Assembly (NCBI GenBank): GCA_963734965.1
Contig: CAVTJK010000003.1
Coordinates: 434,001 to 498,000 of the forward strand
Length of the DNA: 64,000 bases
Direction of reading: 5' to 3'
From: UBA4742 sp963734965
GTDB lineage: Bacteria > Actinomycetota > Acidimicrobiia > Acidimicrobiales > Acidimicrobilacustridaceae
Made by a program: the position numbers and the translations under genes. The notes under the pieces are model-generated. The model did not search any database, was not told where the DNA came from, and saw nothing but the letters and a program-made list of their open reading frames with translations. Below, one piece after another: positions 9,402-18,327 of the stretch (positions within the stretch are counted from its first letter, which is position 1; every line of letters starts with the position of its first letter).

Positions 9402-10298
9402 TCAGCCGACCGGGAGTTGTCGGTCGGCGGCCGCCGCCAGCACGCGACCCGGCCGGGTCGGGGTGAACAGGAGCGCGTCGATGTCCTCGGACACGACCTT
9501 CTGGCGATCTCGCAAACGGCGCGCCGGCGTCAGGCTGATCGGGATGGTCTCGTCGAGGGTGACCTCGAGGGCCAGGCCCGTCGCCCCGAGGCTCAGGTCG
9601 CGGGCCGTTGAGCCCACAAGTGCCGGACCGATCGAGCGGACCTGGCGGCGGAGCACGAGCACGGCCTCGATGACCGCCAGCTGATCGTGCAGGACGAGGC
9701 CGGCCGGGGTGAAGACGAGCCACCGGCGGCTGAGGATGTGAAGGGAGCGGCTCGTCCACCACGCCGCCGGCCACCCGATGACCAGCGCCAAGGCGCCGAT
9801 GATCCACTGGCGATCAGCGAGCAGCAACGGCCCCGCGACCAGACCCGCCACGGTCACGATCCAGGCGCCCTCGACAGGCCCGAGGAGGATCGTCGCCGGT
9901 GGGCGCAACGGCAGTCGGAACTCGAGACCGTAGGCGGAGCCGTTCACGAAGGCCTGGCCCGTGGCCGGGCTGAAGGCGACGGCTGTCACCAGCGCACCGG
10001 CGGCCAACGCCACCACGTCCTTGGCGCTGACCGAGGGAGTGGTCGCGGCCGCCCAGACGCTGGCGGTCAGGGTCGCGGGGGCGACGATCCGCATGGCCGT
10101 GAGCGTGACCGTGCGGGGGACGAGGGCGGCGACGAGTCCAGCCGCCCACACCAGCCACAGCCCGATCGAGCAGGCGGTGCGAAAGGCAGGGTCACACGGC
10201 TGGAGGGCGGCGGCGAAGGCCGGCCCGCTCGTCAGCGCCAGCGCCGCCCACACGACCGGAAGGGCCCAGCGCCCGAGGTTCAAACGCGACAGGGTCAC
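9402..10298 (-). CDS. Integral membrane protein of unknown function
   Basis: The 298-residue protein has an N-terminal hydrophobic segment, about five further membrane segments up to residue 180, and a soluble C-terminal domain of about 110 residues rich in beta strands (ISRRWLVFTPAGLVLHDQLAVIEAV). The last part could be a PH-like domain of the kind found in bacterial membrane PH proteins, but I cannot establish this. It is convergent with mnmA and divergent from the methionine-synthase-like gene. Confidence 0.65.
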   Translation of the reverse strand: MTLSRLNLGRWALPVVWAALALTSGPAFAAALQPCDPAFRTACSIGLWLVWAAGLVAALVPRTVTLTAMRIVAPATLTASVWAAATTPSVSAKDVVALAAGALVTAVAFSPATGQAFVNGSAYGLEFRLPLRPPATILLGPVEGAWIVTVAGLVAGPLLLADRQWIIGALALVIGWPAAWWTSRSLHILSRRWLVFTPAGLVLHDQLAVIEAVLVLRRQVRSIGPALVGSTARDLSLGATGLALEVTLDETIPISLTPARRLRDRQKVVSEDIDALLFTPTRPGRVLAAAADRQLPVG

Positions 10299-10340
10299 GG
10301 GCGAAGATTTGCGTATAGGCCCGGCGCGTGGCTATTCCAT

Positions 10341-10358
10341 AGCTCAGGTACCTGAGCT
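10341..10358. promoter_or_regulatory. Perfect 18-bp palindrome AGCTCAGGTACCTGAGCT upstream of the MetE-like gene
   Basis: The palindrome is exact over all 18 bases and ends 16 bases before the GTG at 10375, just upstream of the GGGGGG ribosome binding stretch. It could be a repressor operator, or an RNA hairpin next to the binding site. It lies in the 76-base gap between divergent genes. Confidence 0.55.
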
Positions 10359-10374
10359 CTTGGGGGGATTCCGC

Positions 10375-11394
10375 GTGGCCGAGGATCGTGGTGTGGGGCT
10401 GCCGATCGGCCTGGCCACGTCCATCGGCAGCCTGCCCCACTACGACCCAAGCGATGCCGTCGACTTCGTGTTGCGCCACCAGCGCCAGCTGCCGGCGGCG
10501 CCCTCGTTGCCGGCTCGATCGCGCGCCGAAGGCATGATCGCTCAGGCTGCCTACGGCGTGGCCGGTGTGCAGCTGCTCGATGACGGCTCCCTCGAGGTCG
10601 ATCTGTCGGCGCTCGATCCTGAGGCCCCGGTCGGCGATCCGGGCTTCACCTCGGACGGCTTCGTCGGGCTGCGCGCCTTCCTCACGGCCGTGGCCGATCG
10701 GCGCGGCCCCATCAAGATCTCGCTGACCGGACCGGTCACCTTCGGCGTGGCCCTCCACGCGGTCGGGGTCCCCGCCGAGCTGGCGTTCCGGGTCTCGGGC
10801 GAAGCCGTGGCCCGCCGTGCTCGGGCCCTCGTGCAGCACGTGAGCGCCCGGGTGCCCCAAGCCCAGGTCGTGGTCTTCGTCGACGAGCCCAGCCTCACCG
10901 GCGCCATGCACCCGGATTTTCCCATCGCTCCGCTCGATGCCATCGATCTGGTCTCGGGCACGTTGGCTCAGCTCGAGCGGCTGGCCATCACGGGTCTGCA
11001 CTGCTGCGGGGTCGCCGACTGGCGGCTGCTCATGCAGGCCGGCGCCCAGATCCTGTCGCTGCCCCTCGATGCCGGCATCGAGGCCTCGGCTGGAGCCGCC
11101 TCCGGTTTCCTCGAGCGCGGCGGCTGGTTCGCGTGGGGCGCGGTGCCGACGGATCAGCCCATCGGGCCCAGCGTCGATCGGCTGTGGCGCCAGCTGTCGG
11201 GCGTGTGGTGCGAGCTCGTCACCAGCGGCGGGTGCGATCCCGTGCTCCTGCGGACCCAAGCCATGATCACGCCGGCGTGCGGCCTCTACCGCCATGGTGT
11301 GCCCCAGGCCGAGCAGGTGCTCTCGTTCACCAACCGCCTGGCCGAACGCCTCCACGACCAGGCCATCGGCGTCCGCCTGTCAGTCGGGGCGTAG
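10375..11394 (+). CDS. Methionine synthase-like protein (MetE C-terminal domain/UROD fold)
   Basis: The 339-residue product resembles the catalytic C-terminal half of cobalamin-independent methionine synthase and related UROD-fold methyltransferases. It begins with GLPIGLATSIGSLPHYDP, a typical start of short archaeal/actinobacterial MetE-like proteins. Zinc-ligand candidates are GLHCCG near residue 215 and the late cysteine in TPACGLY near 308. The N-terminal MetE domain that binds polyglutamated folate is absent, so the methyl donor may differ from classical MetE. The frame is open farther upstream; I chose the GTG at 10375 because a G-rich ribosome binding site precedes it and the homologous part begins there. 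Confidence 0.75.
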   Translation: MAEDRGVGLPIGLATSIGSLPHYDPSDAVDFVLRHQRQLPAAPSLPARSRAEGMIAQAAYGVAGVQLLDDGSLEVDLSALDPEAPVGDPGFTSDGFVGLRAFLTAVADRRGPIKISLTGPVTFGVALHAVGVPAELAFRVSGEAVARRARALVQHVSARVPQAQVVVFVDEPSLTGAMHPDFPIAPLDAIDLVSGTLAQLERLAITGLHCCGVADWRLLMQAGAQILSLPLDAGIEASAGAASGFLERGGWFAWGAVPTDQPIGPSVDRLWRQLSGVWCELVTSGGCDPVLLRTQAMITPACGLYRHGVPQAEQVLSFTNRLAERLHDQAIGVRLSVGA

Positions 11395-11400
11395 CTGCAC

Positions 11401-11457
11401 GCGGGGCGAGGCCCGGGTGGCGAAGCGCCCGCCGGGAGGCTTGCCGACCAGAGGGCC
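11401..11457. repeat. Gene-end repeat, copy A (CCCGGGTGGCGAAGCGCCC)
   Basis: This copy sits just after the stop of the MetE-like gene. It shares the core CCCGGRTGGCGAAGC, a GGAGG/GAGGCT segment and GCCGACC with copies after 14212, 16944 and 23902. Confidence 0.6.
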
Positions 11458-11503
11458 AAGAGACTCGGGGCGTAGCGCGTCGCGCTCTGTCACACCGCAT
11501 CGG

Positions 11504-11509
11504 TAGATT
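11504..11509 (+). promoter_or_regulatory. -10 box TAGATT of ligA
   Basis: TAGATT lies 7 bases before the ATG at 11517, consistent with a leaderless message. Confidence 0.5.
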
Positions 11510-11516
11510 TGCGGAG

Positions 11517-13580
11517 ATGTCACCCGCGGCCACCTCCGGATCCAGCGAGCCGATCGATCCGGCGGCGCGGGTCGACGAGTTGGTGGCCACCATCCGCTAC
11601 CACAACCAGCGCTACTACGAGCAGGACGCGCCCGAGATCCCCGACGCCGAGTGGGACGCGCTCATGCGCGAGCTCATCGCCCTCGAGGAGCAGTTCCCCG
11701 AGCTGATCACGCCCGACTCGCCGACGCGAGTGGTCGGCGCGGCGCCGTCGACGACCTTCGCCACCGTCGCCCACGCCGTGCCCATGATGTCGCTCGACAA
11801 CGCGGTGTCGGCGGCCGAGCTGCACGCGTGGGGCGACCGGTTGCAGCGGCGGCTGACCGAGCTCGGTGACTCGGCCGAGACCGTGGCTTTCGTGTGCGAG
11901 CTCAAGATCGACGGGCTGGCCATCTCGGTGCGCTACGAGGACGGGCACATGGTCCAGGCGGCCACCCGCGGCGACGGTCGCCTGGGCGAGGACGTCACCG
12001 CCAACGTGCGCACGATCGACGTGCTTCCTCACGAGTTGGGTGCCGACGCGCCGGCCGTGCTCGAGGTGCGCGGCGAGGTCTACATGCCGATCGCCGTGTT
12101 CGCTCAGCTCAACGCCGATCAGGTCACCTCGGGCGAGCGCACCTACGTCAACCCGCGCAACACCGCGGCCGGGTCGCTCCGCCAGAAGGATCCGTCGATC
12201 ACGGCCAGCCGCCATCTCGCCTTCTGGAGCTACCAGCTCGGCCAGGTCGAGGGCGGGCCGGGCTTCGCGACGCACTACGACACGCTCGAGTGGCTGCGGG
12301 GTCTCGACTTTCCGATCAACCCCGAGATCAAGCGACTCGTGGCTCTCGACGAGGTGTACGAGCACTGCCTCCACTGGCAGGAGCACCGACACGACCTGCC
12401 CTACGAGATCGACGGCGTCGTGATCAAGGTCGACGACCTGGCGCTGCGCAACGAGCTGGGATCCACGGCCAAGGCGCCGCGCTGGGCCATCGCCTTCAAG
12501 TTCCCGCCCGAGGAGCGCACCACGCGCCTCATCGACATCATGGTGTCGATCGGGCGCACCGGGCGGGCGACCCCGTTCGCCCGGCTCGAGCCGGTGTTCG
12601 TGGGCGGGTCGACGGTCGGCGTGGCCACCCTCCACAACCAGGATCAGGTCGCGGCCAAGGACGTGCGACCGGGCGACGTCGTCATCGTGCGCAAGGCGGG
12701 CGACGTCATCCCCGAGGTCGTCGGTCCCGTGCTGGCCGAGCGGCCCAAGCGGCTGGCCAAGTGGAAGTTCCCGACCAACTGCCCCGTGTGCGACACGCCG
12801 CTGGTGCGACCCGAAGGCGAGGCCGACCACCGCTGCCCCAACGAGCTGTGCCCCGCTCGCGTCGCGGGCACGATCGAGCACTTCGCCAGTCGGGGGGCCA
12901 TGGACATCGAGGGCTTCGGCGAGCAACGGGTCCAGCTGTTCCAGAGCATGGGCATGTTGGCCGACGTGGCTGACGTCTACCGGCTCGACTATGACCGCCT
13001 CCGCCAGCTGGACGGCTTCGGCGAGGTCTCGATCAAGAACCTCGACGGTGCCGTCGAGGCGTCCAAGAGCCGGCCGCTGGCCAACCTGTTGGTGGGGCTC
13101 AACATCCGCCACCTCGGCTACGCGGGGAGCGAGCTGCTGGCTCGCGCCTTCGGCCACCTCGACCAGATCATGGGGGCCTCGGCCGAAGACCTCGGGGCGG
13201 TCGAGGGCATCGGTCCCGTGATCGCCCAGAGCGTGCACGACTGGTTCGCCCGGCCGGCCAACCGCGAGCTGATCGAGAAGCTGCGCGTCGCCGGGGTCAA
13301 CTTCGAGGGGCCACCGCCTCCCGAGGCGGCCCAGACCCTCGTCGGCCTGTCGGTCGTGGTCACCGGCACCCTCGCCGGCTACACCCGCGACGAGGCCGAG
13401 GCCGTCATCAAGGCCCACGGGGGCAAGGCGCCGAGCAGCGTGTCCAAGAAGACGACGGCCGTGGTCGTGGGCGAGGGCCCGGGCGCGGCCAAGGTCACCA
13501 AGGCGACCGATCTGGGCGTTCCCATCCTCGACGAGGCCGGGTTCGCCCACCTGCTGGCCACGGGAGAGCTGCCCTCATGA
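11517..13580 (+). CDS. ligA: NAD+-dependent DNA ligase LigA
   Basis: LigA seals nicks in replication and repair using NAD+. The 687-residue protein has every domain in order: the Ia helical region (YHNQRYYEQDAPEIPDAEWD), the adenylation domain with the nucleophilic lysine in CELKIDGLA (about residue 125), the OB fold, a four-cysteine zinc finger (CPVC then CPNELC, about 423-445), helix-hairpin-helix repeats and a C-terminal BRCT domain. The last bases overlap the HAD gene as ATGA. Confidence 0.97.
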   Translation: MSPAATSGSSEPIDPAARVDELVATIRYHNQRYYEQDAPEIPDAEWDALMRELIALEEQFPELITPDSPTRVVGAAPSTTFATVAHAVPMMSLDNAVSAAELHAWGDRLQRRLTELGDSAETVAFVCELKIDGLAISVRYEDGHMVQAATRGDGRLGEDVTANVRTIDVLPHELGADAPAVLEVRGEVYMPIAVFAQLNADQVTSGERTYVNPRNTAAGSLRQKDPSITASRHLAFWSYQLGQVEGGPGFATHYDTLEWLRGLDFPINPEIKRLVALDEVYEHCLHWQEHRHDLPYEIDGVVIKVDDLALRNELGSTAKAPRWAIAFKFPPEERTTRLIDIMVSIGRTGRATPFARLEPVFVGGSTVGVATLHNQDQVAAKDVRPGDVVIVRKAGDVIPEVVGPVLAERPKRLAKWKFPTNCPVCDTPLVRPEGEADHRCPNELCPARVAGTIEHFASRGAMDIEGFGEQRVQLFQSMGMLADVADVYRLDYDRLRQLDGFGEVSIKNLDGAVEASKSRPLANLLVGLNIRHLGYAGSELLARAFGHLDQIMGASAEDLGAVEGIGPVIAQSVHDWFARPANRELIEKLRVAGVNFEGPPPPEAAQTLVGLSVVVTGTLAGYTRDEAEAVIKAHGGKAPSSVSKKTTAVVVGEGPGAAKVTKATDLGVPILDEAGFAHLLATGELPS

Positions 13581-14212
13581 CCGGAGCCATCCAGGCCGTC
13601 GTGTTCGACTTCGGAGGCGTGTTCACCGCCTCGCCCTTCGACGCGGTGGGGACGATGGGCGACGTGGTCGGCATCTCCCAGGAACGGGCCATGCAGTTCG
13701 TGTTCGGTCCCTATGACCGCGACACCGACCATCCGTGGCACCAGGCCGAGCGCGGCCAGATGGGCCTCGAGGCGGTCCGCACCCAGATCCTGGCCGACGC
13801 CGCCGCCGAGGGACTCGAGCTCGACCTGTACGACATGCTCAAGTACATGGCCGGCTCGGGCATCCGCGACGAGATGGTCGAGCGCACGCGCCGCCTGCGC
13901 ACCGACGGCTATCGCACCGGGATGATCACCAACAACGTGGTCGAGTTCCGCGAGTACTGGCGGGCCATGCTGCCTCTCGACGAGCTCTTCGACGTGGTGA
14001 TCGACTCGAGCGAAGTCGCCATGCGCAAGCCCGATCCGCGCATCTTCACGCTCGTGCTCGACCAGCTCGGCGGCGTCGAGCCGTCGGCCGCGGTGTTCCT
14101 CGACGACTATCCCGGCAACATCACCGCCGCCGAGGCCGTCGGCATGCACGGCATCCTCGTCAGCGCCGACTACCACTCCGCCATCTCGGAGCTGGACTCC
14201 CTCCTCGCGTGA
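13577..14212 (+). CDS. HAD-superfamily hydrolase
   Basis: The 211-residue protein has HAD motif I as VFDFGGVF, motif II in TNNVVEF, the motif III lysine in RKPDPRIF, and motif IV FLDDYPGN. The second acidic residue of motif I is replaced by glycine (DxG), as in the YihX-like subgroup, so it is probably an alpha-D-glucose-1-phosphate-type or other small phosphatase rather than a phosphonatase. It is coupled to ligA by an ATGA overlap. The physiological substrate is unknown. Confidence 0.85.
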   Translation: MTGAIQAVVFDFGGVFTASPFDAVGTMGDVVGISQERAMQFVFGPYDRDTDHPWHQAERGQMGLEAVRTQILADAAAEGLELDLYDMLKYMAGSGIRDEMVERTRRLRTDGYRTGMITNNVVEFREYWRAMLPLDELFDVVIDSSEVAMRKPDPRIFTLVLDQLGGVEPSAAVFLDDYPGNITAAEAVGMHGILVSADYHSAISELDSLLA

Positions 14213-14274
14213 CGCGGCGGAGCCGCTCGCGCTCGATGAGACCCGGATGGCGAAGCGCCCGGAGGGCCGACGAA
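14213..14274. repeat. Gene-end repeat, copy B
   Basis: The segment GCGGCGGAGCCGCTCGCGCT is followed by CCCGGATGGCGAAGCGCCCG and GGAGGGCCGACG. It fills the gap between two convergent genes and matches copies A, C and D. Confidence 0.65.
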
Positions 14275-14275
14275 A

Positions 14276-14788
14276 TCAGACGACCGTGAAGCACCAGTGC
14301 TGGTACGAGGAATGGGTGGGGCCGTCCTTGGTCTTCCAGTAGGTGGCCAGCACGCAGCTCTTGCCCGCCGGCCACCGGGTGAAGACCTTGCCGGCGCCCG
14401 GCTCGAACGCGTACTCGACCTGGCCCGAGTAGGCGACGACGCGGACCTGGTCGGCGGGCAGGGCCGTGCCGTTGACCGCCAGCCGGGCGGTCACGCCGGT
14501 GCTGACGTCGATGCCGACCCGGTCCTGCTGGAGGATGTTGGACCCGTCGGTGGGGATGAGCAGCTGAACCGTCCCACCGTCGAGGTCGCTCGAGCTCGAG
14601 AGCGACGTGCGGCTCAGGGCGGCGATGCCGACGACGGCGACCACCAGCAGGCCGATCATCAGCACCCGCACGGCCATGGGCATCTGGCTCCAGACGCCCG
14701 GGACCCGGGTCGGTGGTCGGGGCGAGCCCTGGTCGTCGGCCAGCGCCCCGGTTTCGTCGTAGGAGGGGCCCGAGCCGGTGGTGGTCAC
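14276..14788 (-). CDS. Single-pass membrane protein of unknown function
   Basis: The 170-residue protein has a proline-rich cytoplasmic N-terminus, one membrane helix (VRVLMIGLLVVAVVGIAAL, about 40-58) and an extracytoplasmic domain of about 110 residues with two cysteines (GKSCVLATYW and HWCFTVV) that could form a disulfide. The family is not one I recognise. It is convergent with the HAD gene. Confidence 0.65.
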   Translation of the reverse strand: MTTTGSGPSYDETGALADDQGSPRPPTRVPGVWSQMPMAVRVLMIGLLVVAVVGIAALSRTSLSSSSDLDGGTVQLLIPTDGSNILQQDRVGIDVSTGVTARLAVNGTALPADQVRVVAYSGQVEYAFEPGAGKVFTRWPAGKSCVLATYWKTKDGPTHSSYQHWCFTVV

Positions 14789-14933
14789 AGGGTCATTGTG
14801 CCGGACCGGCGACCGGTTGCGCGGCGCGGCGGGCGTTGGCGGCGGTCCCCGGTCGAGGAGCCACCGAGCGGGCTGGCGACCTGATCGGCCGTCGCCGCCG
14901 AGACGGTGTCCGAAACCACACGGCCGTAACTAC

Positions 14934-14939
14934 TAGCCT
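14934..14939 (+). promoter_or_regulatory. -10 box TAGCCT of the PASTA kinase gene
   Basis: TAGCCT ends 6 bases before the ATG at 14946, which is why that ATG is preferred over the GTG at 14940. Confidence 0.5.
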
Positions 14940-14945
14940 GTGAGG

Positions 14946-16944
14946 ATGGCGTTGTCCCGGTTGACCGACCGCGTCGGTCTGGTGCTCTCTGCGCGCTACC
15001 GCTTGCTGGCCCCGATCGGGACCGGCGCGTCGGCGTCGGTGTACCTGGCCGACGACGTGACGTTGCGTCGTCGGGTCGCCGTCAAGATCCTCCACCCCGC
15101 CCTGGCCGACGACGAGGCCTTCCTGCGACGCTTCCGGGCCGAGGCTCAGGCCGCCGCGGCCATGAATCACCCCAACGTGATGGCGGTGTATGACTGGGGC
15201 GAGGACGACGTGCCCTACCTGGTGACCGAGTACCTCGGGGGCGGGAGCCTCCGCACGGTGCTCGATCAGGGCCGGGTCCTGACCCCGGCCCAGACCCTCG
15301 TCGTCGGGCTCGAAGCGGGCCGCGGACTCGACTACGCCCACGGCCGTGGCTTCGTCCATCGCGACATCAAGCCGGCCAACTTGCTCTTCGGTGAGGACGC
15401 ACGGCTGCGCATCTCGGACTTCGGTCTGGCCCGGGCCTTGGCCGAGGCGGCCTGGACCGAGCCGCAGGGCGCGGTCTTGGGCACGGCGCGCTACGCCTCG
15501 CCCGAGCAGGCGCGTGGCGAGACCCTCGACGGTCGCAGCGACGTGTACTCGTTGGCGTTGGTGATGATCGAGGCGGCGACCGGGTCGGTGCCGTTCTCGG
15601 CCGACACGACCATCGGCACGCTCATGGCTCGGGTCGATCAACCGGTCGAGGTGCCCGAGGCGCTCGGACCGCTGCGTCCGGCGCTCGCCGCGGCGGGCGC
15701 CAACCGGGCCGCCGACCGACCCGACGCCGCCGAGTTCACCCGCTCGCTCATGGCGGCGGCCGAGCACCTCGACCGTCCCGAGCCGCTGGTGCTGGCCGGC
15801 GCCATCGTGCACGACCGCGACATCGTGGCTGACCGCGACCCGACGGTGATGATCCGCTCGGATTCCGAGCCCGACATCATGAACGCGCCACCCGGGACGG
15901 TGATGGACGGCATCCGCATCATCCCCGATGCCGACGACGACCTGCCCAAGACCAAGCCGGCGGCCCCCCTCGCCCGGTTCGTTCCCGACGGCGATGGCGA
16001 TCCCCCTGAGTCGCGGCGCGCCAAGCGGGCCCGTCGGGCCGAGGCGGGCCGCAGCCGGCGCTGGCGTGTCGTCACCCTCAGCCTCTTGTTGGTCGCCGCG
16101 CTCGTCGCCGCCGCCGCCGTGTGGTGGTTCGACGTCCGGGTGCCCACCCACACGGTGCCCCGCCTGGTCGGGACCAACGTGGCCACCCTCGATCAGCGGA
16201 TCGGCTCGGATCACTGGGTCGTCCGACGCAGCAACATCCTGCCGCGACGGCACCGTGGCCGGCCAGATCCTGCTGCAGAACCCGCTGCCGGGAGCCCGGC
16301 TGGCCGAGAACAAGCCCCTCGACCTGGTCGTGTCACTCGGGCCGCCGCCGGTTCCGGTGCCCCAGGACCTGGTCGGCAAACCGCTCGTCGCCGCGACCGC
16401 CGAGCTCCAAGCGGCCGAGCTGGCGCTCGGACCGGTGACCTATCAGTTCGACGAGACCCATCCCAACGGCATCGTGTTGAGCACGGCCGGCGCTGTTCCG
16501 GCCCAGCTGCCCAAGGGATCGCAGGTGCCGCTGGTCGTGTCGAAGGGGGCCAAGCCGCGCACCGTGCCCAGCATCCCGATCGGCACGCCTCTGGCCGCAG
16601 CGACGGCCACCTTGACCAACCTCGGCTTGCACGTGGCCACGACCCAGACGCCGAGCGACACCATCGCCGCCGGTTCCACCACCGCCCCGCCGTCGCCGGC
16701 GCCGGGCGCGCAGGTGCCCAAGGGCGGCACGGTGAACCTGGTGATCTCCAGCGGTCCGCCCATGGTCACGATCCCGGGCGACATCGTCGGCAAGTCGGTG
16801 ACCGACGCCGCCGCCGAGCTCCAGGCTCTCGGGCTGTCGGTGAGCGGGACGCAGGGCTCACCGCTCGGTCACGTCAAGGCCTCGACCCCGGCCATCGGCA
16901 CGTCCGTGCACAAAGGCACCGCCGTCGTCCTCGTCACCGGCTGA
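14946..16944 (+). CDS. PASTA-domain serine/threonine protein kinase (broken by a one-base insertion)
   Basis: The corrected product has about 665 residues. The kinase domain has the glycine loop GTGASASVYLADD, the lysine in VAVKIL, the catalytic loop HRDIKPANLL, DFG and GTARYASPEQARG. A basic linker and one membrane helix (WRVVTLSLLLVAALVAAAAV) follow, then four extracellular PASTA repeats. This is the PknB layout, in which PASTA domains sense peptidoglycan fragments. The frame changes near 16242 inside the first PASTA domain (one extra C), after which conserved sequence continues. A division operon with FtsW/PBP genes, the usual setting of pknB, is not present here, so this may be an additional paralogue. 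Confidence 0.88.
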
Positions 16945-17000
16945 CAGCGCGGCGGAGCGGAGCGGAGCCGCTCACGTGGTCACACCCGGATGGGCGAAGC
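16945..17000. repeat. Gene-end repeat, copy C
   Basis: GCGGCGGAGCGGAGCGGAGC and a CCGCTCACG segment are followed by CACCCGGATGGGCGAAGCCC. It lies directly after the kinase stop codon and matches copies A, B and D. Confidence 0.65.
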
Positions 17001-17003
17001 CCG

Positions 17004-17025
17004 GCCCGGCGGATTATCGCCGGGC
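17004..17025. terminator. GC-rich hairpin between convergent kinase and SCP2 genes
   Basis: GCCCGGCG (17004-17011) pairs exactly with CGCCGGGC (17018-17025) around a six-base loop. There is no T-tract on either side, so termination by this hairpin is only a possibility. Confidence 0.4.
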
Positions 17026-17033
17026 CCAGCAAG

Positions 17034-17441
17034 TCAGCTCGCCGTCATCTCCTTGATCTTCTCGGCCAGGACGGCGGCGTTGGGATCGGGCTGGGCGCTC
17101 TGCATGGCCATGAGCTTGGTCATGTCCCCCTGGACCTTGATCTTGCCGGCCATGAAGGCCTGCATGCCGGCCTGCGGGTTGCCGTCGACGAAGATGGCCT
17201 TGGCCGTCTCGTAGTCGACCGTCACCGTCAGGTCCGGGTTGTCGAGCTCGCCGAGATCCAGGCTGACCTCGCCGCCGCTCGTGTCCATGAAGGCCTTCAC
17301 CTCGCCGTCGCCGAAGGGCACATCGGTGATGACCTGGTTCATGCGCACGGTGTGGGCCGGAGGCGTGGCCGGTGGCCCGATCTCGGCCTGCAGGCGCTTG
17401 GCCTCGTCGATCCACTCCTGGGTGAGGAACTGGTACGCCAT
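17034..17441 (-). CDS. SCP2-like sterol/lipid-carrier domain protein
   Basis: The 135-residue protein has the SCP2 fold pattern, with central strands (GEVSLDLGELDNPDLTVTVDYETAKAIF) and the closing helix region (AFMAGKIKVQGDMTKLMAM). Such proteins bind lipids or acyl-CoA in a hydrophobic pocket. The open frame begins at 17561, but I start at the ATG at 17441 because AAGGAG lies 9 bases upstream and the upstream residues look unrelated. It is divergent from the ferredoxin gene, with a palindromic operator-like site between them. Confidence 0.82.
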   Translation of the reverse strand: MAYQFLTQEWIDEAKRLQAEIGPPATPPAHTVRMNQVITDVPFGDGEVKAFMDTSGGEVSLDLGELDNPDLTVTVDYETAKAIFVDGNPQAGMQAFMAGKIKVQGDMTKLMAMQSAQPDPNAAVLAEKIKEMTAS

Positions 17442-17545
17442 GGCGAGAAACTCCTTGGAGGTCGGGCCCGACTCCATCGCGGAGCAGGCACGGAACTGGG
17501 CGCGAGGGAGAGACGCGCACCCTACAACGCTCGGCCGCCATCTGC

Positions 17546-17561
17546 TTGACCGATCGGTCAA
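17546..17561. promoter_or_regulatory. Perfect 16-bp palindrome TTGACCGATCGGTCAA, TetR-like operator
   Basis: The exact palindrome lies in the 170-base gap between the divergent SCP2-like and ferredoxin genes. Its TGACC-GATC-GGTCA form resembles operators of TetR-family regulators. No TetR gene is in the window, so the regulator would act from elsewhere. Confidence 0.55.
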
Positions 17562-17599
17562 GGGAGCCGACGGACGGCCTTCGCGCCGCGACGCAGCAC

Positions 17600-17605
17600 T
17601 AGTCT
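17600..17605 (+). promoter_or_regulatory. -10 box TAGTCT of the ferredoxin gene
   Basis: TAGTCT lies 6 bases before the GTG at 17612, consistent with a leaderless message. Confidence 0.5.
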
Positions 17606-17611
17606 GGGGCC

Positions 17612-17942
17612 GTGTCCGAGCCGGCTGCTGCGACGTCGCCCCCCTCGAATCGGGCCCACCGGCTCGCCGTTCACGAGCGCAACCCCAAGTGGCAGCAGGT
17701 CCCGCTGCACATCGACATGTCGATCTGCATCAACTGCGACACCTGCATCCGCCACTGCCCGCCGCAGTTCGGCGCCATCTTCAACCACGGGATCGACGTG
17801 ATCATCATCCCCGAGCTGTGCTCGGGCTGCGGCAAGTGCCTCGAGCCGTGCCCGGTCGACTGCATCTACGACGATCCCGACTGGAAGGCCGGCGCCCCAG
17901 GACTGGTGGGAAGAGCCCGAGCTCGACGATCCCTACCGCTGA
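17612..17942 (+). CDS. Ferredoxin with two [4Fe-4S] motifs (3' end frameshifted)
   Basis: The corrected product has about 109 residues. It carries two cluster motifs, CINCDTCIRHCP and CSGCGKCLEPCP, each of the CxxCxxCxxxCP type, so it should carry electrons on two [4Fe-4S] clusters. Near 17895-17898 (a run of four C) the frame changes. With one C removed the tail reads QDWWEEPELDDPYR followed by TGA at 17940-17942, a typical acidic ferredoxin ending; uncorrected, it runs on to 17983 with an arginine-rich tail. The electron partner is unknown. Confidence 0.85.
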
Positions 17943-18011
17943 TCGCGGCCGAGCTGCGAGCCGGCGTGCCTCGACCGGTCTAAGTCGGTCGGCCCGAGCC
18001 AACGGCCCATC

Positions 18012-18017
18012 TACGAT
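18012..18017 (+). promoter_or_regulatory. -10 box TACGAT of the gatCAB operon
   Basis: TACGAT lies 6 bases before the ATG at 18024, with no Shine-Dalgarno between. Confidence 0.45.
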
Positions 18018-18023
18018 GACCGC

Positions 18024-18327
18024 ATGTCCGAACGGCTGACCCGCGATGACGTGGCCCACGTGGCCCGGCTCGCCCGTCTCTCGCTGACCGACGACGAGCT
18101 CGACACCTTCACCGGCCAGCTGGCCGCCGTGCTCGACCACGCCGCCGACGTCGAGGCGCTCGACGTCGCGGGAGTCGACGCCCACCGCCCACCCCTACCC
18201 GTTGGCCAACGTGTTCCGCGAGGACGTCGTCGGTCCCACCCTCGACCGGGACGAGGTGCTGGCTCAGGCTCCCAAGGCCGTCGACGGACGGTTCGGTGTG
18301 CCGGCCATCCTCGGCGAGGAGCCGTGA
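18024..18327 (+). CDS. gatC: Aspartyl/glutamyl-tRNA amidotransferase subunit C (one-base insertion)
   Basis: GatC stabilises GatA in the complex that converts Glu-tRNA(Gln) and Asp-tRNA(Asn) to Gln- and Asn-tRNA. The corrected product has about 100 residues, begins LTRDDVAHVARLARLSLTDDE and ends with the conserved FREDVVGPTL and VPAILGEEP. The frame shifts at the C-run 18181-18183. The stop overlaps the gatA start as GTGA. Confidence 0.88.
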
